A model generated the notes under the pieces. That model saw nothing but the letters and a program-made list of their open reading frames with translations. It did not search any database and was not told the DNA's origin. A DNA stretch of 64,000 bases from an uncultured Bacteroides sp. (lineage in GTDB: Bacteria > Bacteroidota > Bacteroidia > Bacteroidales > Bacteroidaceae). The position numbers and the translations under genes were made by a program. Below, in pieces: positions 8,064 through 17,548 of the stretch (position 1 is its first letter; each line of letters opens with the position of its first letter). The stretch spans positions 140,569 through 204,568 of the forward strand of contig CASFGA010000001.1 in the NCBI GenBank assembly GCA_949294185.1. Direction: 5' to 3'.

Positions 8064-10442
8064 TTATTTCGTCAACAGACGGACAAAGAATATGCCTCCT
8101 GCTATTTTCCCCGGTTTGGGGCGGAACATGACATTTATCTCCTGCTTACCGCCCAACATAGCCGCGGGAATGGGATATTCCACATTGACAAACTCGTGCC
8201 GCTTCCACTTTCCGACCAGGTTTTCCGAAGCCAGAACTTTTCCGTCTACCAAGATATCAAACTCTCTGTCTGCGGTCTCGTTACCCCAATAGCGTACCAT
8301 CAGCGACAAATCCTCTTTTCCTCCGGTAGAAAGCGTATAGCCGAAATATCCTCCGTCACGAGCATCCCGCCAAGCTTCTCCTTCGAAATTTCCTTTCGTA
8401 GAGTTCTCCGACTTCATCTGATGGTCAATCTCCGGCTGCTGCTCGCCTGTGGCAACGGCATCCACCGTGCGCCGATCCAGAGCGATGCGCTTTTCTTCCT
8501 CCTTCTTCATCGCATCCTGATAACGCGCATACCCTTGCTCATCCATCGAGAGCCAATAAATGGTGTAGCGGGAATCATGGATACCGTAGAAAGGCTCAAG
8601 CATGACCTCCTGTTTTCCCTGAGGCACACGGAACAGTCCCGGAACGGTATAGCAGAGCGGCTTGCCTTCAACCGGAACCATACGGTTCAATTTTTCCACA
8701 ATGTCCTTGCGGTTTCCGATGATGAAAGGAGTTTCATAAACGGGCACAAGAGCTCCTGAGGCGATATGCCCCCAACGGCTGTCGTCTGCCACCAGACCGT
8801 CCAGATTATCCGTTCCCATCCGGGCGCCCAACAGGATAGGGCCGCGCATGATGGCTATGTATTCCGAAACATTGGGCAACTCTTCCACCTCTACATGCAT
8901 AGGAGTCCGGATTTCCACAATGTCTCCATCCTTCCATTCACGGTCAATGCACACGTATGAAGAAGGCCCCGACAGCGAAGCATACTCTTTTCCACCGCAT
9001 ATCACCTTCATCTCCGAACTCTTCACCCACCACGGATGACGCACCAACAGCTTGAAGCGTTTTTTCCCCTCTACGGAAACCGTTATCTTACTTCCTTCCT
9101 CTACCGGGAAACGCGTATCCTGACGCAGCCGGACACCTGCTTCCTTCCAGTTCAGCTCTGAAGCAATGAACAGATTGACAAACAAGGAATCATGCGCATG
9201 CGTGTAAATGAACTCTCCATACTTTCCGTGATTCTCCATACCCGTACCGACACAACACCACATCGCCTTGTTCGGAGCGGAATAGACCCGATAATGTGCC
9301 GGACGTGCGGAAGTAAAATACACATAACCGCCATGTTCCGGATGCTGGGTGGAGAGAATATGGTTGAACAAAGCGCGCTCATAAAAGTCTGCATATCTCG
9401 CAGACGGATGCATACGGAACAAACCTTCCGTCAGCTTCAGCATATTGTAGGTATTGCAGGACTCCGGCCCCTCTCGCTCTTCTACATAACTCCGGCAGTC
9501 TTCTTTCGCCGCAAAATGTTCCCGGCGACTATTCCCTCCGAAAGCAAGGGAACGGTTGTCGACCACCGTATGCCAGAAAAACGAAGCCGCATCTTCATAA
9601 GTCCGGTTATGGTCAAGTTCCGCTATCCTCTGATAACCGATTGCTTTGGGCACCTGCGTGTTGGCATGCTTGTTGTCCAGATTGTCCACTCCCGCCGCCA
9701 TGCTGTCGAGCAGCCAGTGATGGGAGAAACGCTTGGCGGCATCCAGATATTTCCTGTCCTGCGTCATCTGATAGGCATCCGCATACACTTCATCCATTCC
9801 ACCGAATTCATTCCCCAGCATCTGCTCCATCTGCTCGTCACTTAACGGCGTGATGACGGTCAATCCCCAGTCGCATAACTTCAGAAACATCTGTCGGGCA
9901 TCCTCGTTTCCTGCATACAGCCAGGCATCGCGCAATCCGGCATACATTTTATGCACGTTATACCACGGAGCCCAATACTTCCATATCGCCTCTACATTCC
10001 CTTTTTTTATCTCATTCCACAAGGCCGCTCCGTTCGGAATGCCTCCAATATATCCGCCGGTCTCGTCCTGACACCGTTTCAGTTCAGACAACATATATTC
10101 CAAACGGGCCTTGCACTCCTCATTCCCTGTGGAAGCATAATGGATGGCCAAGGCAGACAGATAATGCCCGCCTACATGTCCGTCCAATCCCTCCCAGTTC
10201 GGAAAGACTTCCGCCTTCATCGGCAATCCGGCCTCCTTGAAAAACGGAGCCAGCAGGCGATCCATATCATATTGCAGCAGCACCCTGACATTCAAATCCT
10301 GCGCATGCTTGAAAGGCCCGTCCAGAAGCGTCACTTCACTTAAAGGAAAAGTGTTCGGATACAACTTATCCTGCGCATACAAATCCTTTCCCCATAAAAA
10401 GGTTATTCCTAAAACCCCTAAAATCAAAGTCCTGCTTTTCAT
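8064..10442 (-). CDS. GH127 beta-L-arabinofuranosidase (DUF1680 family)
   Basis: 792-residue secreted enzyme with signal peptide MKSRTLILGVLGITFLWGKDLYA, an (alpha/alpha)6 barrel and C-terminal beta domains. The zinc-cysteine active site of GH127 is recognisable: the Glu/Cys pair in EGPESCNTYNMLKLTEGLF and the double cysteine in MWCCVGTGMENHGKYGEF, of which one is the thiolate nucleophile in characterised HypBA1-like enzymes. In that family the substrate is beta-L-arabinofuranose; related families also take other L-sugars, so the exact linkage is an inference. The extra C-terminal segment after about residue 620 is longer than in the shortest members. It sits seven bases after the GH43 gene in the operon. 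Confidence 0.87.
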   Translation of the reverse strand: MKSRTLILGVLGITFLWGKDLYAQDKLYPNTFPLSEVTLLDGPFKHAQDLNVRVLLQYDMDRLLAPFFKEAGLPMKAEVFPNWEGLDGHVGGHYLSALAIHYASTGNEECKARLEYMLSELKRCQDETGGYIGGIPNGAALWNEIKKGNVEAIWKYWAPWYNVHKMYAGLRDAWLYAGNEDARQMFLKLCDWGLTVITPLSDEQMEQMLGNEFGGMDEVYADAYQMTQDRKYLDAAKRFSHHWLLDSMAAGVDNLDNKHANTQVPKAIGYQRIAELDHNRTYEDAASFFWHTVVDNRSLAFGGNSRREHFAAKEDCRSYVEEREGPESCNTYNMLKLTEGLFRMHPSARYADFYERALFNHILSTQHPEHGGYVYFTSARPAHYRVYSAPNKAMWCCVGTGMENHGKYGEFIYTHAHDSLFVNLFIASELNWKEAGVRLRQDTRFPVEEGSKITVSVEGKKRFKLLVRHPWWVKSSEMKVICGGKEYASLSGPSSYVCIDREWKDGDIVEIRTPMHVEVEELPNVSEYIAIMRGPILLGARMGTDNLDGLVADDSRWGHIASGALVPVYETPFIIGNRKDIVEKLNRMVPVEGKPLCYTVPGLFRVPQGKQEVMLEPFYGIHDSRYTIYWLSMDEQGYARYQDAMKKEEEKRIALDRRTVDAVATGEQQPEIDHQMKSENSTKGNFEGEAWRDARDGGYFGYTLSTGGKEDLSLMVRYWGNETADREFDILVDGKVLASENLVGKWKRHEFVNVEYPIPAAMLGGKQEINVMFRPKPGKIAGGIFFVRLLTK

Positions 10443-10449
10443 TAAACCC

Positions 10450-12060
10450 TTATTTTATACGTTTATAATCGAAGAAATCCACATCTACATATCCGCCAAG
10501 ACTCTTTGTAGCATAATTGAAAATCGCATATTTAGTTCCCATAAACAGACGGCGGTAATCAAATATCATCTTAAAGTCTGTTCCAATCTTCTTCCAATCC
10601 TTATTATCAAGGCTGTAATAGAAGGTGGCAATATCACGATTCACACGGAAATCACCGTCAATCCGCAGATAAACGATATCTTTTGTCAGTTCAACCCGCT
10701 CCTTTTCCTCTACCTTCAGCCCGGTTACAGCCTTATCCGAATTGCTCAGACTCACCACATTCGTTGACATTGTGAGGTATCTCTTCCCATTTTCTGCTAT
10801 GACAGACAGCAGGCCGGCATCTCCATTAAATGCGCTGAATCCTGCCACATCACCGTCTTTCATCTGTGAAACATCAAGCGAAACTATAGCCGAACACTCC
10901 GGCCCTTCCATCCGTTGGGTCAGTGTATTAGGAGCCCAGAAAATATTCTCCACTATCCGACTCGTCTTCAAGCGCAGATATCCCGGGCGTTCGTCTAATG
11001 ACCACGCTTCATTTACCGGGTTATGATTCCACTGCCAATTAATCTTCATTTCCTTTTTACCGAAATCATCGCTCACAACCAACGGTATCTGCGGACTTCC
11101 CTGCACGGGCTTTTCCATCACTTCGGGTACTCTGCCGTTCTCGTCTCCCAGTATCGGCCATCCGTCTATCCACCGGCAAGGCATCAGTGTCAATACACGA
11201 CCGACTCCTCCTCTATCTTGGAAAATCACGCCATACCAGTTTCCCTTCGCATCATCCACTATACATCCCTGTCCTACGTAAGGGAATCCCGCAAAATCGG
11301 ATTCCAATATAACCTTTTTTTCATAAGGGCCGGTTATCTTGTCTGCTCTATAGCAAACCTGCCGTCTCTTGCCTCCCGCAGGCCATGAAATCATAAGCAA
11401 ATAATACTTTCCATCATGCTTAATGACACGGCTGCCCTCCAGCAAACCGTTTTCCGACTCGTCTCTTTCGAATATTTTCATATCGACTCCGCCCGGCTGC
11501 ACATCAGTCAAGTCCGGTTTCAACTCGCGCAACTGCCCGGTTCCATAGAACACATACACGCGCCCGTCATCATCAAAGAACAAAGATGCATCATGAAAAT
11601 GAGGCGTACGGGCTACAAGTTCCCACTTGCCCTTAGGATCTTCGGTGGCATAGACATATCCTCTGAAAGGCTTGTCATTGGGAGAAAAATAGGCATAAAA
11701 CTTCCCGTTGTGATAACGGATGGATGTTGCCCACTGGCCACGACCATAAGCCGTACATCCGTTCAAGTCATAATTAGGCGTATCCGTCAGTTTATCGAAC
11801 AAGTAACTGACAATCTCCCAATTTACCAAGTCTTTGGAATGCATGATGGGCGCACCCGGCATCAGGTGCATGGTGGTGCTGACCAGATAGAAATCATCCC
11901 CCACACGGATTACATCAGGATCAGGTACATCACTCCACAGCATCGGATTGGTAAAAGTCCCATCCCCATTATCACTTGACTGCGCCTGTACGGAAGGTGT
12001 TACCGACAGAAAACAGAAGGCTGTCAAAACCAAAAACAAACAACGTGCTTTCATAATCAT
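10450..12060 (-). CDS. GH43 beta-xylosidase/arabinofuranosidase with C-terminal beta-sandwich
   Basis: 536-residue secreted enzyme; signal peptide to about residue 26. The propeller (residues 33-330) contains the base in DVPDPDVIRVGDDFYLV, the modulator in FHDASLFFDDDGR and the acid in LLEGSRVIKHDGKYYLL. The C-terminal 190 residues form a concanavalin-like sandwich typical of GH43 subfamilies 10-12 (GH43_C2). The layout most resembles GH43_12, many of which are arabinofuranosidases. A second in-frame ATG six bases inside (12054) is an equally good start. The GH95 stop is two bases upstream, so translation is probably coupled. Confidence 0.87.
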   Translation of the reverse strand: MIMKARCLFLVLTAFCFLSVTPSVQAQSSDNGDGTFTNPMLWSDVPDPDVIRVGDDFYLVSTTMHLMPGAPIMHSKDLVNWEIVSYLFDKLTDTPNYDLNGCTAYGRGQWATSIRYHNGKFYAYFSPNDKPFRGYVYATEDPKGKWELVARTPHFHDASLFFDDDGRVYVFYGTGQLRELKPDLTDVQPGGVDMKIFERDESENGLLEGSRVIKHDGKYYLLMISWPAGGKRRQVCYRADKITGPYEKKVILESDFAGFPYVGQGCIVDDAKGNWYGVIFQDRGGVGRVLTLMPCRWIDGWPILGDENGRVPEVMEKPVQGSPQIPLVVSDDFGKKEMKINWQWNHNPVNEAWSLDERPGYLRLKTSRIVENIFWAPNTLTQRMEGPECSAIVSLDVSQMKDGDVAGFSAFNGDAGLLSVIAENGKRYLTMSTNVVSLSNSDKAVTGLKVEEKERVELTKDIVYLRIDGDFRVNRDIATFYYSLDNKDWKKIGTDFKMIFDYRRLFMGTKYAIFNYATKSLGGYVDVDFFDYKRIK

Positions 12061-12062
12061 AA

Positions 12063-14510
12063 TTAATTTCGGGTTACATAATAATCTTTTCCTGCCTCCG
12101 TCTCTATATCATACTCATAAATACGGTACAATATAGGTTCTTGCGGACAGGCAAGCTCTTTTGAAATCAAAGGCTTCTTGATGACAGCCGGAGCATACAA
12201 GGGGTTCGGACATTCTTCACCCGCAGCCACCGCCTTCAGCCCGTCACCTTTCAACGGTACATAAGAGCGAATACGCAATATGCCCCCTATGCGGGAATGT
12301 ATCTTGGCTTCACGCAACTGGATTCCGTCCCACTTCATGTCAACAACAAAGCCTCCACGAGCGACCAAACCCTCGACACTACCCTCGCGCCATACATCGG
12401 GCAAGGCGGGAAGCAAATGGACAGCTCCGTCATGGCTCTGCAACAACATTTCGGCGATGCCGGCCGTATAGCCAAAATTCCCGTCAATCTGGAAAGGTGG
12501 ATGCGCATCAAACAAGTTCGGATAGGTACGTCCGTCCGGATATTTCCGTATCATACGGTCATTGGGAAGAAGCCGAATCATATTTTGGATAATCCGAAAA
12601 GCATGGTTTCCATCAAGCATACGTGCCCAGAAATTAATCTTCCAACCGATACTCCACCCTGTAGCCATATCTCCGCGCTGTATCAACGTATTTTTTGCTG
12701 CCTGAAACAATTCCGGATTGAGCAATGGAGAAATCTGGTTGCTCGGATACAAACCATACAGATGCGAGATATGCCGATGTTCATCTCTCGGATTATCCAC
12801 ATCTTCCAACCATTCCTGCAACTGGTTGTAACGCCCAATCTGCATCGGAGGAAGCCTGTCCAACATCTTCTTCAAGGAATCCTGATAAGAAACATCCTCA
12901 CCCAAAATCTGCGCCGCCTGCAAAGTATTGTTCAATGCATCAAATGCAATCTGATTGTCCATCGTACAACCTGCGGTTATGGAAGTCCCCACTCCGTCCG
13001 GGCCATGCTCGGGAGAAACCGACGGCACGGTGACCATCCATTTATATTGGGGATGCTCGGTCAAAGTAGAAAGGAAAAAGTCCGCTGTCCCTTTCAATAC
13101 CGGATAATACTGACGCAAGAATTCCTTGTCGCCTGTAAACAAATAGTGCTGCCACAAGTGCTGGGCCACCCACGCGCCCCCATTCGGCCAAAGTCCGGCA
13201 TCCGCAAAATCAATCGGGCCCGTCACCCGCCACAAATCTGTATTATGATGGGCGACCCATCCCTTAGCTCCATAAAGCATCTTTGCCGTCTCCTGCCCCG
13301 TTACTGACAAGTCTTTTGCCATCGCAAAAAGCGGCTCGTGAGTTTCCGACAGGTTCGTCACCTCTGCCGGCCAATAATTCATTTCAGCATTGATATTGAT
13401 GGTATACTTACTGTCCCACGGAGCATTGAATTCCTTATTCCAAAGTCCCTGCAAATTGGCGGGCTGCCCTCCCGGCTGCGAAGAAGAAATCAGCAGATAA
13501 CGCCCGTACTGGAAGAGTAAAGCGGCCATTGACGGGTCTTTCCCCTGATTGAAATTCTGAATGCGCAATACCGTTTCCTCTTTCGAGGCTTCAGTTTCGG
13601 GCAGACATAAACGTACGCGGTCAAACTGCTCCTTATATAATTCCGTATGTTTTGCCAAAGCGGTTTCATAGGGCAATTTTACAGCCGCCTTGAGATAATC
13701 CGAAGCACGTTTCGATGCATTGCCGCTCACATCGTGATAGTTGACAAAGTTCGTTGCCGCTGAAATATAAAGGGTTGCCTCGGTAGCCCGCTCCACCACC
13801 AGACTTTCCTTTTCTTTTTTCAGCCTGCCGTCTGTCTTTATCTGCGTACGGCATTCGGCATGAAGAGCAGCCGGAACCTGTTCCTGCTCCACTCCCTCAC
13901 AGTTTAAGACCAAGTCTTTTCCTTTTATCTTGACGGCCGAAGGCAAAGAACAACTGTATGACACTGAAAAATTCAAGGCATCAGCCTTGTCCGCCTCTAT
14001 ATGCATCACGACAACATGATCGGCAAACGAGGCGAATACCGTACGTGTATAAGTGACTCCATCCACCTTATAACGGGTCGTTGCGGTAGCATTCTCCAGA
14101 TTTAAATCCCGATAAAAATCCGTAGCCTGCTCGTGTCCGGCAAAATCTATGAACAGGCTTCCCAACGGCAAGAAGCGCATCCCGTGATGAGGAGTAAAGA
14201 AGTTTTTGTCAAGCAATGCCTGAGCCTCCTTATTTTTTCCCTCGAATATCAGTCGGCGTACCTTATCCAACACAGGAAGAGCATTAGGATTATTGTTATT
14301 ATGAGGAGAGCCCGCCCAGAATGTCTCCTCATTCAACTGCAATTCTTCACGGGCCGTACCCCCGAAAACCATAGCCCCCATGTGGGAATTACCTACAGGA
14401 AGCGCCTCCGACCAATTGGCCGCAGGCTTGCTGTACCATAACTTTAAATCTTGCGCGTAGCTACACCCCGTCGCTACCAACAGCATCAACGCCAATAAAC
14501 CCTTCTTCAT
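12063..14510 (-). CDS. GH95 alpha-L-fucosidase or alpha-L-galactosidase
   Basis: 815-residue secreted inverting glycosidase with signal peptide [20 protein letters not shown] (the Cys could even be a lipobox). The N-terminal domain has the family signature [15 protein letters not shown] followed by [11 protein letters not shown]. Active-site pieces are [12 protein letters not shown] (the paired Asn residues), [20 protein letters not shown] (general acid region) and [12 protein letters not shown] Bacteroides ovatus GH95 from a corn-xylan locus is described as an alpha-L-galactosidase, and the context here is the same, so alpha-L-galactosidase is as likely as fucosidase. The residues that decide this cannot be judged from sequence alone. 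Confidence 0.88.
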   Translation of the reverse strand: MKKGLLALMLLVATGCSYAQDLKLWYSKPAANWSEALPVGNSHMGAMVFGGTAREELQLNEETFWAGSPHNNNNPNALPVLDKVRRLIFEGKNKEAQALLDKNFFTPHHGMRFLPLGSLFIDFAGHEQATDFYRDLNLENATATTRYKVDGVTYTRTVFASFADHVVVMHIEADKADALNFSVSYSCSLPSAVKIKGKDLVLNCEGVEQEQVPAALHAECRTQIKTDGRLKKEKESLVVERATEATLYISAATNFVNYHDVSGNASKRASDYLKAAVKLPYETALAKHTELYKEQFDRVRLCLPETEASKEETVLRIQNFNQGKDPSMAALLFQYGRYLLISSSQPGGQPANLQGLWNKEFNAPWDSKYTININAEMNYWPAEVTNLSETHEPLFAMAKDLSVTGQETAKMLYGAKGWVAHHNTDLWRVTGPIDFADAGLWPNGGAWVAQHLWQHYLFTGDKEFLRQYYPVLKGTADFFLSTLTEHPQYKWMVTVPSVSPEHGPDGVGTSITAGCTMDNQIAFDALNNTLQAAQILGEDVSYQDSLKKMLDRLPPMQIGRYNQLQEWLEDVDNPRDEHRHISHLYGLYPSNQISPLLNPELFQAAKNTLIQRGDMATGWSIGWKINFWARMLDGNHAFRIIQNMIRLLPNDRMIRKYPDGRTYPNLFDAHPPFQIDGNFGYTAGIAEMLLQSHDGAVHLLPALPDVWREGSVEGLVARGGFVVDMKWDGIQLREAKIHSRIGGILRIRSYVPLKGDGLKAVAAGEECPNPLYAPAVIKKPLISKELACPQEPILYRIYEYDIETEAGKDYYVTRN

Positions 14511-14512
14511 AA

Positions 14513-15379
14513 TTATCTGTTAAATACATTTGAAACAAAAGACAAACATTGATACAAGGCAGAATGCCAGTATTCCCAATCATGTCCGCCATCGCGCACC
14601 CGGAACTGGCATGGTATTCCCGCGTTGCGCATCGCCTGGAAAAACTCGATGTTGCGGTCAAGCAAAAAATCATCGTCCCCGCAATCGACGAACCAGGCAA
14701 CCGTCCGCAGTCCGGCTTTAACCTGCTCATCAGCCTGCAAGACAAAATCAATGCAGCTGTGTTCTATTACCGAACGGGTCAAGATAGCGAGCTTATCGTC
14801 CGGATTGTCGAATCTGGCCGCGCCCTGCTCAGGAATAGACATCAGGGCGCTCATGGCATAAACGGCCGAAAACTTATCACTATGCCGCAAACCATAGGCA
14901 GTCGCACCTCCGCCTCCCATAGACAAACCGGCCACTGCACGGTGTCTTTTGTCTCCCTTTACCCTATACTTCTTTTCCACATAAGGCAGGAATTCGTCAT
15001 AAAAGAAAGTTTCATAACTCCATCCCGGCATGTCAAAATACCCGTTCCATATATTCTTATAGATGTCTCCGCCCGCATTCGGCGTTATGATGACCATTTC
15101 TTCCGCCTCTCCGCTCGCTATCAGCCGGTCGGCTACCTCCTGCAAATGTCCGCGCCATGCCCAGTCCGAATTGGTCTGCGACATACCATGCAGCAGATAA
15201 AGCACCGGATATGTCCGCCCGGCATCCTGTTCAAAAGAGGGCGGCAGATATACCGTATAGGCCCTGTCGTCATTCAATACTTTACTAAACACCGTGTCGG
15301 TCACAATTCTGCTACGGGAATAAGCCGTTTGGGCTATAGCCATAAAAAAAATAGCCAAGAAGAAAAAATGTTTTTTCAT
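14513..15379 (-). CDS. CE1-type secreted esterase, probable feruloyl/acetyl xylan esterase
   Basis: 288-residue alpha/beta-hydrolase, first gene of the nine-gene minus-strand operon. The signal peptide is about residues 1-21. The fold is shown by [12 protein letters not shown], the oxyanion motif YLLHGMSQ, the nucleophile elbow GLSMGGGG and a C-terminal His in [20 protein letters not shown] probably supplies the acid. Domain length is that of a single CE1 module with no carbohydrate-binding appendage. In xylan loci such enzymes remove ferulate or acetate so that arabinofuranosidases can reach their bonds. Two bases separate it from GH95. Confidence 0.87.
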   Translation of the reverse strand: MKKHFFFLAIFFMAIAQTAYSRSRIVTDTVFSKVLNDDRAYTVYLPPSFEQDAGRTYPVLYLLHGMSQTNSDWAWRGHLQEVADRLIASGEAEEMVIITPNAGGDIYKNIWNGYFDMPGWSYETFFYDEFLPYVEKKYRVKGDKRHRAVAGLSMGGGGATAYGLRHSDKFSAVYAMSALMSIPEQGAARFDNPDDKLAILTRSVIEHSCIDFVLQADEQVKAGLRTVAWFVDCGDDDFLLDRNIEFFQAMRNAGIPCQFRVRDGGHDWEYWHSALYQCLSFVSNVFNR

Positions 15380-15715
15380 AGGATGCCGTTTTTATTGTTT
15401 AAGCAAAAGTAGCGATGTATGTGCAAAACGGCAAACATATTCGAGACAGATATTTATATCTACGTTACAAATCCTGCCTGTCACGTTTCACAATCATACA
15501 TTTTCCACCTGCAAATGTAATATATCCTCCCGCATACCACAGCAAGCCGACGAGCGGGAGATTTCATTTCCTCCCTGTCTTTTACAGCTGTATCACAGGA
15601 TGTATGTAACATACATTACAAAAACTGAAACACAAGCCTTATCCGATTTCCGTATTATCCTTTATCTTTGCATCATTCAATACCATTAAAAATGTTTTAT
15701 TAATAAAAGCAAGCC
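15380..15715. promoter_or_regulatory. Divergent control region of the xylan locus
   Basis: 336 bases between the CE1 operon (minus) and the GH43-GH97 pair (plus). For the minus unit, half-sites TGAAACGTG (15490-15482) and TGTAACGTA (15469-15461) begin 21 bases apart; TATGTTTG (15439-15432) and TACTTTTG (15411-15404) both fit the -7 box. For the plus unit, TGTAACATA (15605-15613) and TGAAACACA (15626-15634) begin 21 bases apart, 37 bases before the -7 box TATCTTTG (15663-15670). The first plus-strand half-site lies in the palindrome ATGTATGT-A-ACATACAT at 15600-15616. No -33 TTTG is seen for the plus promoter, suggesting activator dependence. Confidence 0.7.
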
Positions 15716-17428
15716 ATGAAAAATTATCTAAGTTTAATCGCCTTGGGCACATTGGGCTTATTTGCCGCATCTTGCGCCGACAACAAAATGGCAGTCACTC
15801 CCGGCACTCCGGTATTCAGCAGTTTCACCTATATCGGACAAGACCCTGTCTATGATAAGAACCCGATTTCCGAAAACGAATTCTATACTCCCATCCTGCA
15901 AGGGTGCTATCCAGACCCGAGCATCTGCAAAAAGGGAAATGACTATTACATCGTATGCTCCTCTTTCGCAATCAATCCGGGAGTACCCATCTTCCATTCC
16001 AACGACTTGGTAAACTGGAAACAAATCGGTCATGTCTTGGAACGTCCCTCACAATTGAAGGTGGAAGACACGGGCATCAGTGCCGGAGTATACGCTCCAA
16101 CCATCCGTTACAACCCCAACAACGACACATTCTATATGATCACCACCCAGTTTGCCGGCGGATTCGGTAACATTATCGTAAAGACAAAAGACCCGATGCA
16201 GGGATGGGGCGACCCTATCAAGCTGAATTTTGAAGGCATTGACCCGTCCATCTTTTTCGATGACAACGGGAAAGCATACATCGTGCATAACGATGCCCCT
16301 CAAAAAGCACTTTACGAAGGTCACAGAGTCATCAAGGTATGGGAATATGATGTAGAGAAAGACCAGGTCATCCCCGGAACAGACAAGGTTATCGTCAATG
16401 GAGGAGTAGACCTTTCACAAAAGCCTATATGGATTGAAGCGCCCCATATCTACAAGAAAGACGGCAAATATTATCTGATGTGCGCGGAAGGCGGAACCGG
16501 AGACAACCACAGCGAGGTGATTTTCATCAGCAATAATCCGACAGGGCCTTATACTCCCGCTCCCAACAACCCGATTCTCTCACAGCGTCATCTGGCAGCC
16601 GACCGTGCCGACAAGGTGGACTGGGCCGGCCATGCTGATCTGGTGGAAGGGCCGGACGGCAAGTATTACGGCGTATTCCTCGCCATCCGCCCCAATGAAC
16701 AGAACCGTGTAAATACAGGACGCGAGACATTCATCCTTCCGGTCGACTGGACTGGTACGTTCCCCGTATTCGAAGGAGGCATGGAGCCCTTGAAAGCAAA
16801 GCTGAACACACCTGAAGGCGTAAAGAACCAAACCGGCCTGAACGGCTTCTTGCCGAACGGGAACTTCACTTTCACCGACAACTTCTCGACTTCTCAATTA
16901 GACTATCGTTGGGTAGGAGTGAGAGGAGCAAGAGAAAAGTTCATTACAACTTCTGCCGACGGCCTGACCATCACGCCGTTTGATACGAACATCAAGGCTC
17001 CGCGGCCTACTTCCACACTGTTCTACCGCCAACAGCATCTGCATTTCACCGCAACAACCACCCTGCATTATGCACCGCGAACTGAAAAAGATCTGGCCGG
17101 CATTGTCTGCTACCAGAGTGAAGGATTCAATTATGTATTCGGCATAACCAAAAAGGGAGAGGACAACTGTCTGGTATTGCAGCGCACAAGCAAGGGAGAA
17201 TCTGCAACTCTGGCAAGCATGACGGTGGATGAAACGAACCCGATAGACTTGCAAGTGAAAGCGGAAGGAGACAAATACACCTTCAGCTACTCTACAAACG
17301 GAAAGGACTTTCAGGCAATATGCGAACCGGTATCGGGCGATATTCTTTCAACGAATGTAGCCGGAGGATTTACCGGAGCCATGATCGGACTTTACGCCAC
17401 GACCTCCAATGATGCCGCCGCCCAGTAA
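15716..17428 (+). CDS. GH43 beta-xylosidase/arabinofuranosidase lipoprotein
   Basis: 570-residue GH43 enzyme anchored as a lipoprotein: the lipobox is LFAASC at residues 15-20. The base lies in YPDPSICKKGNDYYIV, the modulator in GIDPSIFFDDNG and the acid in IEAPHIYKKDGKYYLM, and HSNDLVNWKQIGHVL is the usual first-blade signature. The C-terminal 200 residues are the GH43_C2 beta-sandwich. Layout is that of GH43 subfamilies 10/11, mostly beta-xylosidases and arabinofuranosidases. It is the first gene of the only plus-strand unit of the locus and is expressed from the promoter with a tandem TGWAAC site. Confidence 0.88.
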   Translation: MKNYLSLIALGTLGLFAASCADNKMAVTPGTPVFSSFTYIGQDPVYDKNPISENEFYTPILQGCYPDPSICKKGNDYYIVCSSFAINPGVPIFHSNDLVNWKQIGHVLERPSQLKVEDTGISAGVYAPTIRYNPNNDTFYMITTQFAGGFGNIIVKTKDPMQGWGDPIKLNFEGIDPSIFFDDNGKAYIVHNDAPQKALYEGHRVIKVWEYDVEKDQVIPGTDKVIVNGGVDLSQKPIWIEAPHIYKKDGKYYLMCAEGGTGDNHSEVIFISNNPTGPYTPAPNNPILSQRHLAADRADKVDWAGHADLVEGPDGKYYGVFLAIRPNEQNRVNTGRETFILPVDWTGTFPVFEGGMEPLKAKLNTPEGVKNQTGLNGFLPNGNFTFTDNFSTSQLDYRWVGVRGAREKFITTSADGLTITPFDTNIKAPRPTSTLFYRQQHLHFTATTTLHYAPRTEKDLAGIVCYQSEGFNYVFGITKKGEDNCLVLQRTSKGESATLASMTVDETNPIDLQVKAEGDKYTFSYSTNGKDFQAICEPVSGDILSTNVAGGFTGAMIGLYATTSNDAAAQ

Positions 17429-17481
17429 CCGGCGCCATCGCAACAGACCAAGATGATTCTTAAATTATAGTTTCAAACTTC

Positions 17482-17533
17482 ATAAAGAGCATAATCCCTT
17501 CAAACCGATTTGAATGCCGATTATGCTCTTTAT
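17482..17533 (+). terminator. Strong nested hairpin between GH43 and GH97
   Basis: ATAAAGAGCATAATC (17482-17496) pairs perfectly with GATTATGCTCTTTAT (17519-17533) over 15 bp, and TTCAAA/TTTGAA nests inside. The run after it, TTATCTCTTG, is only moderately U-rich. It sits 16 bases before the preferred GH97 start and probably lowers read-through from the GH43 gene. Confidence 0.6.
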
Positions 17534-17548
17534 TTATCTCTTGACATT

